Positions 14,720 through 23,275 of a DNA stretch of 64,000 bases are shown piece after piece. Under the pieces are notes generated by a model. That model did not search any database, was not told the DNA's origin, and saw only the letters and a list, made by a program, of their open reading frames with translations. The position numbers and the translations under genes are program-made. The stretch covers positions 1-64,000 of the forward strand of contig NZ_JAYWCU010000144.1 in NCBI RefSeq assembly GCF_043780375.1, given 5' to 3'. Position 1 is the first letter of the stretch, and the number at the start of each line of letters is the position of its first letter. The DNA is from Emticicia sp043780375. GTDB lineage: Bacteria > Bacteroidota > Bacteroidia > Cytophagales > Spirosomataceae.

Positions 14720-17700
14720 ATGAAAAAGATACTGTGGGCTACATGTTGTATATTTTTATCTCTTTCCTGCAAAAAAACAGAAAATACATTATTTGAATCT
14801 TTACCATCTTCTCAGACAGGTATTGATTTTGTGAATAGAAGTCTTGAAAAAAAAGAATTCAATATCTTCAATTACCGTAATTTTTATAATGGCGGAGGAG
14901 TTGCTATTGGCGATGTTAATAACGACGGACTTTCGGATATTTTCGTAACTTCTAACTTTGAAGATAATAAACTTTACCTCAACAAGGGCAAAATGACCTT
15001 TGAGGACGTAACCGTAAAGTCGGGGATTGTTGGCAAAAAATTCTGGTCCACGGGCGTAACATTTGCTGATGTGAATGGCGATGGGTTAATGGATATTTAC
15101 GTCTGTAATTCGGGAAGTCGAGACCAACGTGGCAATCAATTATATATTAATCAAGGAATAAAAAACGGAATACCCTCTTTTGTAGAAAAAGCAAAAGAAG
15201 CGGGCTTGGAAGATGGCGGATTTTCGACACACGCTGCTTTTTTTGACTATGACCGAGATGGCGATTTAGATATGTATTTGCTCAATAATAGCTTTACGCC
15301 TATTGATAAATTGGGTTATCAGAATTTAAGAAATCAAAGAGATAAATTGGGGGGAGCTAAATTGTTTAAAAATAACCTACTTACCGATGGAGAAACACCA
15401 AAAAACGGAGAGACTCCGCAATTTACTGACGTTTCGGAGGAAGCTGGAATTTATGGAAGTTTGATTGGTTTTGGACTTGGTATTACGATTGGCGATGTAA
15501 ACAATGACAATTGGCCAGATGTTTATATCTCAAATGATTTCTATGAACGAGACTATTTGTATATCAATCAAAAAAATGGGACATTTAAGGAAGACCTTGA
15601 AAACCAAATGCCTCATACAAGCCTCAGTTCAATGGGGGCAGATATTGCCGACATAAACAATGATGGAAATCTTGATATTTTCGTAACAGATATGTTGCCT
15701 GGAGACGACAGAAGATTGAAAACAACCAGTGTTTTTGAAGGCTATAACTTGGCTGATTTAAAGTTGAAGCAAGGTTTTTGGCATCAATACATGAGAAATA
15801 ACCTTCAGCTAAATAATGGAGATGGTACATTTAGCGAAATCGGACAGTTTTCGGGCGTTCATGCAACCGATTGGAGTTGGGGTGCTTTGATTTTTGATAT
15901 CGACAACGATGGTTTGAAAGATATTTTCGTAGCAAATGGCATTGCCAAAGACCTAACCGACCAAGATTTTGTAGAGTTTTTGGGAGATAGAAATACCATG
16001 CAACAAATGCTCGAAGGCAAAAAATTTGATGCAAAAGAGTTTATTGATAAGATTTCTTCCGTGCCAATTCCAAATTATGCCTACAAAAACACTGGCGACT
16101 TGCAATTTACCAATAATGTGAAAAATTGGGGGCTGGAAGGTCCGGGCTTCTCCAATGGTGCGGCCTATGGTGATTTGGATAATGATGGCGATCTGGATTT
16201 GGTAGTCAATAATGTCAATGCTCCGCTTTCCGTTTTCAAAAATAAAACAAATGAAGTAAGTAAAAACCACTTTTTGACTGTAAAACTCAAAGGAACTGCC
16301 AAGAATTTGAATGGTATTGGTGCGAAAATTACTTTATATCAACAAGGTACAATCAAACTTTTGCAACAAATGCCAAATCGTGGCTTTCAATCGTCGAGCG
16401 ACCATCAAATGGTCTTTGGCTTGGGTGAGAAAAGCACGATTGATTCCTTAAAAATAATTTGGACTGATGATAAAATGGAGGTCATCAAAAACCCAAAAGT
16501 TGACCAAACACTTACTTTAGATTATAAAAATGCCAATCAGGTTTTCAAAGAAACGATTTCTACTAAAAGTCTCTTATTCAGCGATATTACTTCAAATACG
16601 CTCACTTATACGCATCAAGAAAGTAAGTTTCAAGATTATGATCGTGATGTGCTTTTGAAACAAAAATATTCTACACAAGGGCCGGCAATGGCAGTTGGAG
16701 ATGTAAACAGCGATGGTTTAGATGATGTTTATATGGGTGGAGCAACTGGTCAGGTAAAACAACTTTATATTCAGCAGAAAAACGGGAAGTTTGTTGAGTC
16801 GAAACAAATAGATTTTGGCATGGATGTAACAACCGAAAATACCGATGCTCTATTTTTTGATGCTGACAAAGACAATGACCTTGATTTGTTTATCGTTACG
16901 GGTAGCAACGAATTTGAAGTCAATGCTCCTGAATTGCATGATTTGCTGTACCTCAATGATGGTAAAGGTAATTTCAAGCGAGATATTCGTTTCCCTTCAA
17001 TTTTTGAAAATGGTTCATGCGTAACCGCTGGCGATTTTGACAAAGACGGCGACCAAGACTTATTTGTTGGGTCAAGAATGATTTCGGGCAAATATGGCAT
17101 GAATCCCACCAGCAATTTCTACATAAATGATGGTACAGGAAATTTCAAAAATCAATCGAAGCGATATATGCCTCAAATCAATGAATTGGGCATGGTAACA
17201 GACGCCGAATGGGTAGATATTGATAAAGATGGTTTTTTGGATTTGGTAATTACACAAGATTGGGGCGGAATTGTTGTTTTCAAGAATGAAAGAGGCAGAA
17301 CGCTGACGTTGAAAGAAACCATCAAAGATTCAGAAGGCTTATGGAATTGCCTTAAACCAGCAGATATTGATGGCGATGGCGATATAGATTTCATCGTTGG
17401 CAATATGGGTGATAACACAAAATTGAAAACTTCTGTGCAAAACCCTGCCATATTAAATGTCAATGATTTTGATAAAAATGGCACTACTGAGCAAATTATT
17501 TCGTGCATTACTGAAGATGGAAAAACATACCCAATGGTTTTGAAAGGTGAACTACAAAGAGCCTTACCAATGATAAAGAAAAAATTCATTAAATATACCG
17601 ACTACGCCAACAAAACCATTTCCGAACTCTTCTCAGAAGAGCAAATGAAAGATGGCATTGAGAAAAAAATCGTTACAACAAAATCGTCATTTTTAATCAA

Positions 17701-18049
17701 TGATGGCAAAGGTAATTTTGCATTAAAAGCATTGCCTTATGAAGCTCAGTTTTCGCCAATTGCAGCCATTGAAACAGAGGATTTTGACAAAGATGGTATT
17801 TTGGATATTGTTTTAGCAGGAAACTTTTTCGATGTGCTGCCCGAATGGGGGCGTTTTGATGCCAATTATGGACTTTTCTTGAAAGGAAACGGTAAGGGTG
17901 AATTTCAAACTATAAAATCAAAAGATTCTGGTTTTAAAACGATGGGACAAGTACGAAAAATGTACAAACTGAAAACCAACGGAAATAGAGAAGTGCTTGT
18001 TTTGGCTAAAAACAATGACAATGCACAAGTATTTAGTTTTAAAAAGTAA
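14720..18049 (+). CDS. FG-GAP/VCBS and ASPIC-UnbV repeat lipoprotein
   Basis: A 1109-residue surface lipoprotein of the CRTAC1-like family. Lipobox LSC at about residue 17 (SLSCKKTEN). Many FG-GAP/VCBS calcium-binding blades of the form GDVNNDGLSDIFV and DYDRDGDLDMYLLNN, interrupted near residue 520 by the ASPIC/UnbV domain (GIGAKITLY, PNRGFQSSSDHQMVFGLG), then a second propeller half. The family commonly sits beside SusCD pairs in Bacteroidota; a ligand-binding or surface scaffold role is inferred. A loop GETPK-N-GETPQ (about residues 226-236) is encoded by two near-identical 15-bp units. Paralogous to the next gene, which starts 7 bp later. Confidence 0.88.
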   Translation: MKKILWATCCIFLSLSCKKTENTLFESLPSSQTGIDFVNRSLEKKEFNIFNYRNFYNGGGVAIGDVNNDGLSDIFVTSNFEDNKLYLNKGKMTFEDVTVKSGIVGKKFWSTGVTFADVNGDGLMDIYVCNSGSRDQRGNQLYINQGIKNGIPSFVEKAKEAGLEDGGFSTHAAFFDYDRDGDLDMYLLNNSFTPIDKLGYQNLRNQRDKLGGAKLFKNNLLTDGETPKNGETPQFTDVSEEAGIYGSLIGFGLGITIGDVNNDNWPDVYISNDFYERDYLYINQKNGTFKEDLENQMPHTSLSSMGADIADINNDGNLDIFVTDMLPGDDRRLKTTSVFEGYNLADLKLKQGFWHQYMRNNLQLNNGDGTFSEIGQFSGVHATDWSWGALIFDIDNDGLKDIFVANGIAKDLTDQDFVEFLGDRNTMQQMLEGKKFDAKEFIDKISSVPIPNYAYKNTGDLQFTNNVKNWGLEGPGFSNGAAYGDLDNDGDLDLVVNNVNAPLSVFKNKTNEVSKNHFLTVKLKGTAKNLNGIGAKITLYQQGTIKLLQQMPNRGFQSSSDHQMVFGLGEKSTIDSLKIIWTDDKMEVIKNPKVDQTLTLDYKNANQVFKETISTKSLLFSDITSNTLTYTHQESKFQDYDRDVLLKQKYSTQGPAMAVGDVNSDGLDDVYMGGATGQVKQLYIQQKNGKFVESKQIDFGMDVTTENTDALFFDADKDNDLDLFIVTGSNEFEVNAPELHDLLYLNDGKGNFKRDIRFPSIFENGSCVTAGDFDKDGDQDLFVGSRMISGKYGMNPTSNFYINDGTGNFKNQSKRYMPQINELGMVTDAEWVDIDKDGFLDLVITQDWGGIVVFKNERGRTLTLKETIKDSEGLWNCLKPADIDGDGDIDFIVGNMGDNTKLKTSVQNPAILNVNDFDKNGTTEQIISCITEDGKTYPMVLKGELQRALPMIKKKFIKYTDYANKTISELFSEEQMKDGIEKKIVTTKSSFLINDGKGNFALKALPYEAQFSPIAAIETEDFDKDGILDIVLAGNFFDVLPEWGRFDANYGLFLKGNGKGEFQTIKSKDSGFKTMGQVRKMYKLKTNGNREVLVLAKNNDNAQVFSFKK
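15391..15421 (+). repeat. Possible tandem pair of 15-bp in-frame units
   Basis: Two consecutive 15-bp stretches encoding GETPK and GETPQ, separated by one AAC codon. The second (GGAGAGACTCCGCAA, 15407-15421) keeps the frame of the units in the next two genes (N, then GG...CAA, then F) and contains a GGAG/CTCC stem. Similarity to those units is only about 9 of 15 bases, so relationship is tentative. Confidence 0.3.
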
Positions 18050-18056
18050 AAATTGT

Positions 18057-21000
18057 ATGAAAACGATAGTCAAATATTTAAGCATAATACTCATTCCAAT
18101 AATTGCGTTCAACTGCAAATCAGATAAAAATAACAACGAGGTAAAGCTATTTCAAAAACTTTCGCCGACCGACACAAAAGTTGATTTTACCAATACCGTT
18201 AAAGAAACAAAAGATTTCAATATTTTAGATTATCTCTATTTTTTTAATGGTGGTGGAGTTTCGGCAGGAGATATTAATAATGATGGACTAACAGATTTGT
18301 TTTTTGTGTCGAATCAAGGCAAAAGTAAGCTTTATTTGAATAAAGGAGTAAAAAATGGCATACCTCAATTTGAAGATATTTCTGAAAAAGCAGGTATTGG
18401 TGGCTTTTCTGATTGGAAAACGGGAGTAACAATGGCAGACGTAAACGGCGATGGATTGCTCGATATTTACGTTTGTGCCGTTGGAAATTATAAAGGTTTA
18501 GAAGGCTCAAATGAATTATATATCAATAATGGGGACCTTACTTTCTCGGAAAAATCAAGCGAATATGGCTTAGATTTTACTGGTTTTTCGACCCAAGCTG
18601 CCTTTTTTGACTTCGATAAAGATGGTGATTTGGATATGTATTTGCTCAATCACGCAGTACATAATTCTCGTTCGTATGACCGAGTAAACACCCGAATGTT
18701 GAAAGACAATGAGGCGGGCGATTATTTATACAGAAATGACAACGGAAAATTTAAAGACATTAGTAAAGAAGCTGGCATTTATCAAGCGGCAATGGGCTAT
18801 GGTTTGGGTATTTCGGTTGCTGATTTGAATAATGATGGCTGGCTGGATATTTATGTAAGTAACGATTTTCATGAAGATGATTATTATTATATCAATCAAA
18901 AAAATGGCACATATAGCGAGGAAGTCAAAGAGCATTTCAATCATTTAAGTCGTTTTTCGATGGGGTCTGATATTGCCGACATTAATAATGATGGTTTTCA
19001 AGATTTAATGACTTTGGACATGTATCCGGAAGATGAAAAAGTTGAAAAATCATCAGTTGGCGAAGACCCGCTCGATATTTATCTCTACAAACTTCAATTT
19101 GGCTATTTCAATCAATATTCTCGCAATTGCTTGCAGTTGAACATGGGCGGAAAACGATTCAGCGATATTGCTCCAATGGCGGGCGTAATGGCAACGGATT
19201 GGAGTTGGAGTACACTTTTGGCAGATTATGATGGCGATGGTATAAAAGATATTTTTATTTCTAACGGAATCTTAAGAAGACCAAATGACCTAGATTATTT
19301 GAAATTTATCGCTGCCGATTCTCTCCACTTTAATTTGCCAACTTCAGCCAAACTCGATCAAGAAGCAATGGACAAAATGCCAAGTGGAAAGTGGCACAAT
19401 TACCTATACAAAGGCACAAAAGAGTTACGTTTTCAAGATAAATCAACGGTTTGGGGTTTTGAAGAAAATGGCATTTCGAACGGTTCGGTCTATGCCGATT
19501 TAGATAACGATGGCGATTTGGACTTGGTTACCAACAACTTAAATGAGCCTTCAGCAATTTATCTCAACAATAGCCGCCAACTTTTAAAGAATAATTATGT
19601 AAAAGTAAAATTTAAAGGAAATGACAAAAACACCTTCGGAATTGGGGCAAAAGTTATTCTTAAAACCACCGATGGAGAGCAGTTGCAGCAAATGATGCCC
19701 ACACGTGGGTTTATGAGTTCGGTCGAACCTTCCTTGATTTTTGGCATCGGAAAACTTGCCAAGGTTGATACAATGATTGTGATTTGGGAAAACCAAATGG
19801 TCGAAATTATCAAGAATCCAACAATCAATACGACTTTGACTTTGGATGAAAATAATGCGAAAATAAAGGTAGGTGATTTCCAGTTTTTTGTGCCAGCGAA
19901 AGCCTCTTTTGTCGAAAATACCACTGAAATAAATATACCTTACGTTCATAAAGAAAATACCTATTTCGATTTTAATCGTGAGTCATTGATACCTTTTAAG
20001 GTTTCGATTGAAGGACCAAAAATGGCGGTAGGAGATGTGAATGGCGATGGTTTAGAGGACTTTTATGTGGGTGGAGCAAAGTATCAAGCAGGTGAACTTT
20101 ATCTTCAAAAAGGCAATGGATTTGTATTAAGTAAGCAAGCTGTTTTTCAAGAAGATTCTCTCATGGAAGATGTCGATGCTTTGTTTTTTGATGCCGACGG
20201 CGACAAAGACCAAGATTTGTACGTGGTGTCTGGCGGAAATGAATTTTATGACCAAATGCCTCAGCAATTCGACAGACTTTATATAAATGACGGCAAGGGA
20301 AACTTCTCAAAGTCGCTTAATTCGCTTCCCGAAATGTTCGACAATAAATCTTGCGTAAAACCTTGCGATTTTGATAATGATGGCGACATTGATTTATTTG
20401 TAGGAGGACGAGTTGTTGGATATTCTTACGGCCAATCGCCCCGCTCTTATCTTTTAGTAAATGATGGAAAAGGAAACGGTTCGTCGCCACGATTTAAAGA
20501 TTTAACAACAACAATTGCTCCAGAACTTCGACTGGCAGGTATGACTACCGATGCAATTTGGGCGGACTTAGACAAAGATGGCGACCAAGACCTAACAGTT
20601 GTAGGCGATTGGATGTCGATTAAAATGTTTGAAAATGACAATGGGAAATTCAAGCAATTTGATAATAATTTAGGTGATTTTACTGGTTTTTGGCGAGGAA
20701 TCACGGCGGCAGATTATGACAAAGATGGTGATATTGATTTAATAGTAGGAAACTTAGGCACAAATACCAAATTCAGAAAAGAAGAAGGTGGAAAACTAAA
20801 AATGCTCATCAAAGACATTGATGACAATAAAGCCAAAGACCATATTTTGGCATATAGCAAAAGTAATCCGAGTGGCAACGCACGTTGGTTTCCTGTCAAT
20901 GGAAAGGACGAAATGGGGAAGCAAATTCCAGGCATTATCAACAGAAAATTCACTACTTATAAAGATTTTGCAGGAAAAACCATTGACGAAATTTTTACCA

Positions 21001-21425
21001 AAAAACAATTGGAAGATGCCGATGAAAAACTTGTCAATACTTTTGAGTCCGTTTATCTCGAAAATTTGAGTAATAAGACCTTCAAATTATCGCCTTTGCC
21101 AAATTTGGCTCAAGTTTCTAAAATTATGACCATGTTTAGCGAAGACGTTGATAATGACGGCAATATGGATGTTATTTTAGGCGGAAATTTTAGAGGAGCA
21201 AGCATGTATCAAGCTCAATATGACGCCTCCTATGGTTTAATTCTGAAAGGCAATGGTAAAGGAAACGGTTCGTCGCCTCGATTCAAAGCTATCGTTCCTA
21301 CCGATAGCGGTTTCTTGCAAGAAGGTGATGTACGAGATATTAAAATCGTTAATACTCCAAAAGGAAAATTGTATTTTGTAGTTAGAAATAACGCCAAAAT
21401 GCAGGTTTTTAAGAGAATCCTATAG
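18057..21425 (+). CDS. FG-GAP/VCBS and ASPIC-UnbV repeat lipoprotein (paralogue)
   Basis: A 1122-residue paralogue of the preceding protein. The ATG at 18057 gives a lipoprotein signal (MKTIVKYLSIILIP, lipobox IAFNC); a longer frame overlapping the upstream gene has no signal. FG-GAP blades (GDINNDGLTDLFFV, DFDKDGDLDMYLLNH, DVNGDGLEDFYVGG) flank an ASPIC/UnbV domain (GIGAKVILK, PTRGFMSSVEPSLIFGIG). Compared with its paralogue it carries two extra GSSPR pentapeptides at equivalent blade turns (NDGKGN-GSSPR-FKD and NGKGN-GSSPR-FKA), each from a 15-bp DNA unit. Probably surface exposed and cotranscribed with its neighbours; role inferred from context with SusCD. Confidence 0.87.
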   Translation: MKTIVKYLSIILIPIIAFNCKSDKNNNEVKLFQKLSPTDTKVDFTNTVKETKDFNILDYLYFFNGGGVSAGDINNDGLTDLFFVSNQGKSKLYLNKGVKNGIPQFEDISEKAGIGGFSDWKTGVTMADVNGDGLLDIYVCAVGNYKGLEGSNELYINNGDLTFSEKSSEYGLDFTGFSTQAAFFDFDKDGDLDMYLLNHAVHNSRSYDRVNTRMLKDNEAGDYLYRNDNGKFKDISKEAGIYQAAMGYGLGISVADLNNDGWLDIYVSNDFHEDDYYYINQKNGTYSEEVKEHFNHLSRFSMGSDIADINNDGFQDLMTLDMYPEDEKVEKSSVGEDPLDIYLYKLQFGYFNQYSRNCLQLNMGGKRFSDIAPMAGVMATDWSWSTLLADYDGDGIKDIFISNGILRRPNDLDYLKFIAADSLHFNLPTSAKLDQEAMDKMPSGKWHNYLYKGTKELRFQDKSTVWGFEENGISNGSVYADLDNDGDLDLVTNNLNEPSAIYLNNSRQLLKNNYVKVKFKGNDKNTFGIGAKVILKTTDGEQLQQMMPTRGFMSSVEPSLIFGIGKLAKVDTMIVIWENQMVEIIKNPTINTTLTLDENNAKIKVGDFQFFVPAKASFVENTTEINIPYVHKENTYFDFNRESLIPFKVSIEGPKMAVGDVNGDGLEDFYVGGAKYQAGELYLQKGNGFVLSKQAVFQEDSLMEDVDALFFDADGDKDQDLYVVSGGNEFYDQMPQQFDRLYINDGKGNFSKSLNSLPEMFDNKSCVKPCDFDNDGDIDLFVGGRVVGYSYGQSPRSYLLVNDGKGNGSSPRFKDLTTTIAPELRLAGMTTDAIWADLDKDGDQDLTVVGDWMSIKMFENDNGKFKQFDNNLGDFTGFWRGITAADYDKDGDIDLIVGNLGTNTKFRKEEGGKLKMLIKDIDDNKAKDHILAYSKSNPSGNARWFPVNGKDEMGKQIPGIINRKFTTYKDFAGKTIDEIFTKKQLEDADEKLVNTFESVYLENLSNKTFKLSPLPNLAQVSKIMTMFSEDVDNDGNMDVILGGNFRGASMYQAQYDASYGLILKGNGKGNGSSPRFKAIVPTDSGFLQEGDVRDIKIVNTPKGKLYFVVRNNAKMQVFKRIL
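20478..20492 (+). repeat. 15-bp in-frame unit, copy 1
   Basis: GGTTCGTCGCCACGA, encoding GSSPR between Asn and Phe of an FG-GAP turn. The paralogous gene has NDGTGNFKN at this point without the insert. Confidence 0.6.
21267..21281 (+). repeat. 15-bp in-frame unit, copy 2
   Basis: GGTTCGTCGCCTCGA, encoding GSSPR. The paralogue reads KGNGKGEFQTIK here, so the pentapeptide is extra. Confidence 0.6.
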
Positions 21426-21474
21426 AACCAACCCCATTTACTTCACCCTAAATCCCCTCTCTACAATGGAAGGA

Positions 21475-21645
21475 CTTTAAGAGGTTGTTTCTGTTTTTTT
21501 TTGCTGGTAAAAAATGATACTTTTTTAACTTAATCAAGGTTGAAAAAGTGAAATTTTGCGAGCAAAATGAGCCTTTTTTGAACGAAGAGTAATTTAAAAA
21601 GGTACATTTTAAGCCAAAACCAAAAAACTTAAACAACCTCTAAAG
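21475..21645. mobile_element. MITE-like element, 171 bp, copy A
   Basis: Non-coding element with terminal inverted repeats CTTTAAGAGGTTGTTT (left) and AAACAACCTCTAAAG (right, 21631-21645). Its reverse complement aligns along its length with the element at 58105-58216, sharing GGCTTAAAATG, TTACT-TTCGTT and ATTTTTTACCAGCAAAAAA blocks; that copy lacks about 60 bp of the interior. Neither copy encodes a transposase, so both would need one in trans. The right end abuts the start codon of the next gene. Confidence 0.75.
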
Positions 21646-23205
21646 ATGAAAATCATATATTTAAACCTTTTTCTTAAGAGTTTATTCTTCATTAGTGGTA
21701 TTGGGCTAATATTGTTAAGTTGTAAACCCAATGATGAGGAAGAAGGCGAAAAACTAGCAAAAGTTTATTGTGCAAGTTGCCATCAGTTTCCTGAACCAAG
21801 TCTTTTGCCTAAAAATGTTTGGCAGTTTGGTACTTTGCCTAATATGGCGATTTATTTGGGTGTAAAAAGAGAAATTGTAAACCTCAAAAAACCAATTTCT
21901 GATAATATTGTTTTGCAACCAACCAACCAAATGATTGATGATAGAGATTGGGAAAAAATAAAAAAGTATTATCTGAAAAATGCTCCTGAAAAACTAAATT
22001 TGCCCAAAGCCACCGAATTGGAAGAATTGACGGGACTTTTTGAGATAAATACAATCAATGCTAAACTGCCAAAAGGGACGCTTCCAAATTTTACAGCAAT
22101 TGGAATTGATACCCAAAATCAACGAATTATTGCGGGCGACCAAGCGAATAAAACACTCTGGGTAACTGACAAAAATGGAACACCTATTCAGTCGATTCAA
22201 AAACAAAATGCCATTTCAAATATTAATTTTTCGGAAGCAAAAAAGCAACAATATTTGCTTACTTACATTGGTTCAACAACTCAACCAAACCCCGAAATAA
22301 ATGGTTATGCCGAGCGGTCTTCAATTACTAACAATACGTATAAAGTTGTTCAAAAGTTATTGCCAAACCTCAATCGTCCGACGCAAGTTTTAGAGGCAAA
22401 CCTTGATAAAGATATTGATAATGAACTAATTAGCTGCGAATATGGCTTCATCAAAGGAAAACTAAGTGTTTGGAACAAAGACAAAAAAGGAATTTTTCAG
22501 GAACAAATTTTGAGCGAAACCGTTGGGGCAATCAAAACAATCATTGTTGATTTAGATAGTGATAAAAAATTAGATATTATCGCACAATTTGCACAAGGAG
22601 ATGAGCGAATTGTATTCTATAAAAACAAAGGCAGTGTAAACGGTTCGACGCTACAATTTGAAGAAAAACAATTACTCCGATTTCCACCAAGCTATGGTTC
22701 GAGTTCGTTTGAGTTGGCAGACATGAACAATGATGGAAACTTAGATATTGTTTATACCGCTGGCGATAATGCCGACTTTTCAACAGTTTTAAAGCCTTAT
22801 CATGGCATTTATATTTTTACGAATAATGGAAGTTTGAACGGTTCGTCGCTACGATTTAAACAAAGTCATTTTTTCTATCAAAATGGCTCATACCGAGCTA
22901 TTCCAAGAGATTTTGATGCTGATGGAGACCTCGACTTAGCAGTCATTTCGATGTTTCCTGATGTAACAAAACGTCCCTTAGAAGGTTTTATATATCTTGA
23001 AAATGAAGGCAATAAATTTGCTCAGAAGACACTCAAAATCAATCATTTAGGGCGATGGAATGTTATGGATGCCGCCGATTTGGACAATGATGGAGATATT
23101 GATATTGTGCTGGGAAGCCACCCTGTTGCACCATTCCCCGCAGGTTTCGACCAAGCTTGGAAAGAAGGAAGTGGACTTTTGATATTGAAAAATAAGACGA
23201 AGTAG
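21646..23205 (+). CDS. FG-GAP lipoprotein with c-type heme motif
   Basis: A 519-residue lipoprotein (lipobox LLSC at about residues 24-27) with one c-type heme site YCASCHQFPEP near residues 40-50, then a domain with the Met-rich helix GTLPNMAIYLG that may supply an axial ligand. The C-terminal half is an FG-GAP/VCBS propeller (DMNNDGNLDIVYT, DFDADGDLDLAVIS, DLDNDGDIDIVLGSH). It probably acts on the surface or in the periplasm together with the two preceding propeller proteins. Two pentapeptides (GSTLQ, GSSLR) come from 15-bp DNA units. The start codon immediately follows the MITE, so its translation signals lie within the element. Confidence 0.85.
   Translation: MKIIYLNLFLKSLFFISGIGLILLSCKPNDEEEGEKLAKVYCASCHQFPEPSLLPKNVWQFGTLPNMAIYLGVKREIVNLKKPISDNIVLQPTNQMIDDRDWEKIKKYYLKNAPEKLNLPKATELEELTGLFEINTINAKLPKGTLPNFTAIGIDTQNQRIIAGDQANKTLWVTDKNGTPIQSIQKQNAISNINFSEAKKQQYLLTYIGSTTQPNPEINGYAERSSITNNTYKVVQKLLPNLNRPTQVLEANLDKDIDNELISCEYGFIKGKLSVWNKDKKGIFQEQILSETVGAIKTIIVDLDSDKKLDIIAQFAQGDERIVFYKNKGSVNGSTLQFEEKQLLRFPPSYGSSSFELADMNNDGNLDIVYTAGDNADFSTVLKPYHGIYIFTNNGSLNGSSLRFKQSHFFYQNGSYRAIPRDFDADGDLDLAVISMFPDVTKRPLEGFIYLENEGNKFAQKTLKINHLGRWNVMDAADLDNDGDIDIVLGSHPVAPFPAGFDQAWKEGSGLLILKNKTK
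22642..22656 (+). repeat. 15-bp in-frame unit, copy 3
   Basis: GGTTCGACGCTACAA, encoding GSTLQ between Asn and Phe; the most divergent of the four clear copies. Confidence 0.5.
22840..22854 (+). repeat. 15-bp in-frame unit, copy 4
   Basis: GGTTCGTCGCTACGA, encoding GSSLR between Asn and Phe; contains the hairpin TCGT-CGCT-ACGA and looks closest to the consensus. Confidence 0.6.
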
Positions 23206-23212
23206 AAACTAT

Positions 23213-23252
23213 AAACACATTTTCTCAAATCATTCTTCGAGAAAATGTGTTT
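23213..23252. terminator. Bidirectional terminator between convergent genes
   Basis: Perfect 14-bp inverted repeat AAACACATTTTCTC (23213-23226) / complement (23239-23252) followed by T-rich sequence, placed between the heme FG-GAP gene and the convergent oxidoreductase gene. Confidence 0.8.
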
Positions 23253-23275
23253 TTGATTAAGTAGTTATTAATTCT

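Noticed and set aside
15160..18400. NGIPSF and NGIPQF peptides in the FG-GAP genes as further copies of the 15-bp unit
   Set aside because: The DNA does not match the unit, has a different length, and such wording is normal in FG-GAP repeats.
21448..21636. 62-residue minus-strand frame
   Set aside because: Lies almost entirely within the non-coding MITE-like element; low-complexity and not preserved in the second copy.
14720..23205. Repetitive DNA in the FG-GAP genes considered as CRISPR or direct-repeat array
   Set aside because: Repeats are degenerate at DNA level and follow protein blade periodicity; there is no constant repeat-spacer structure.
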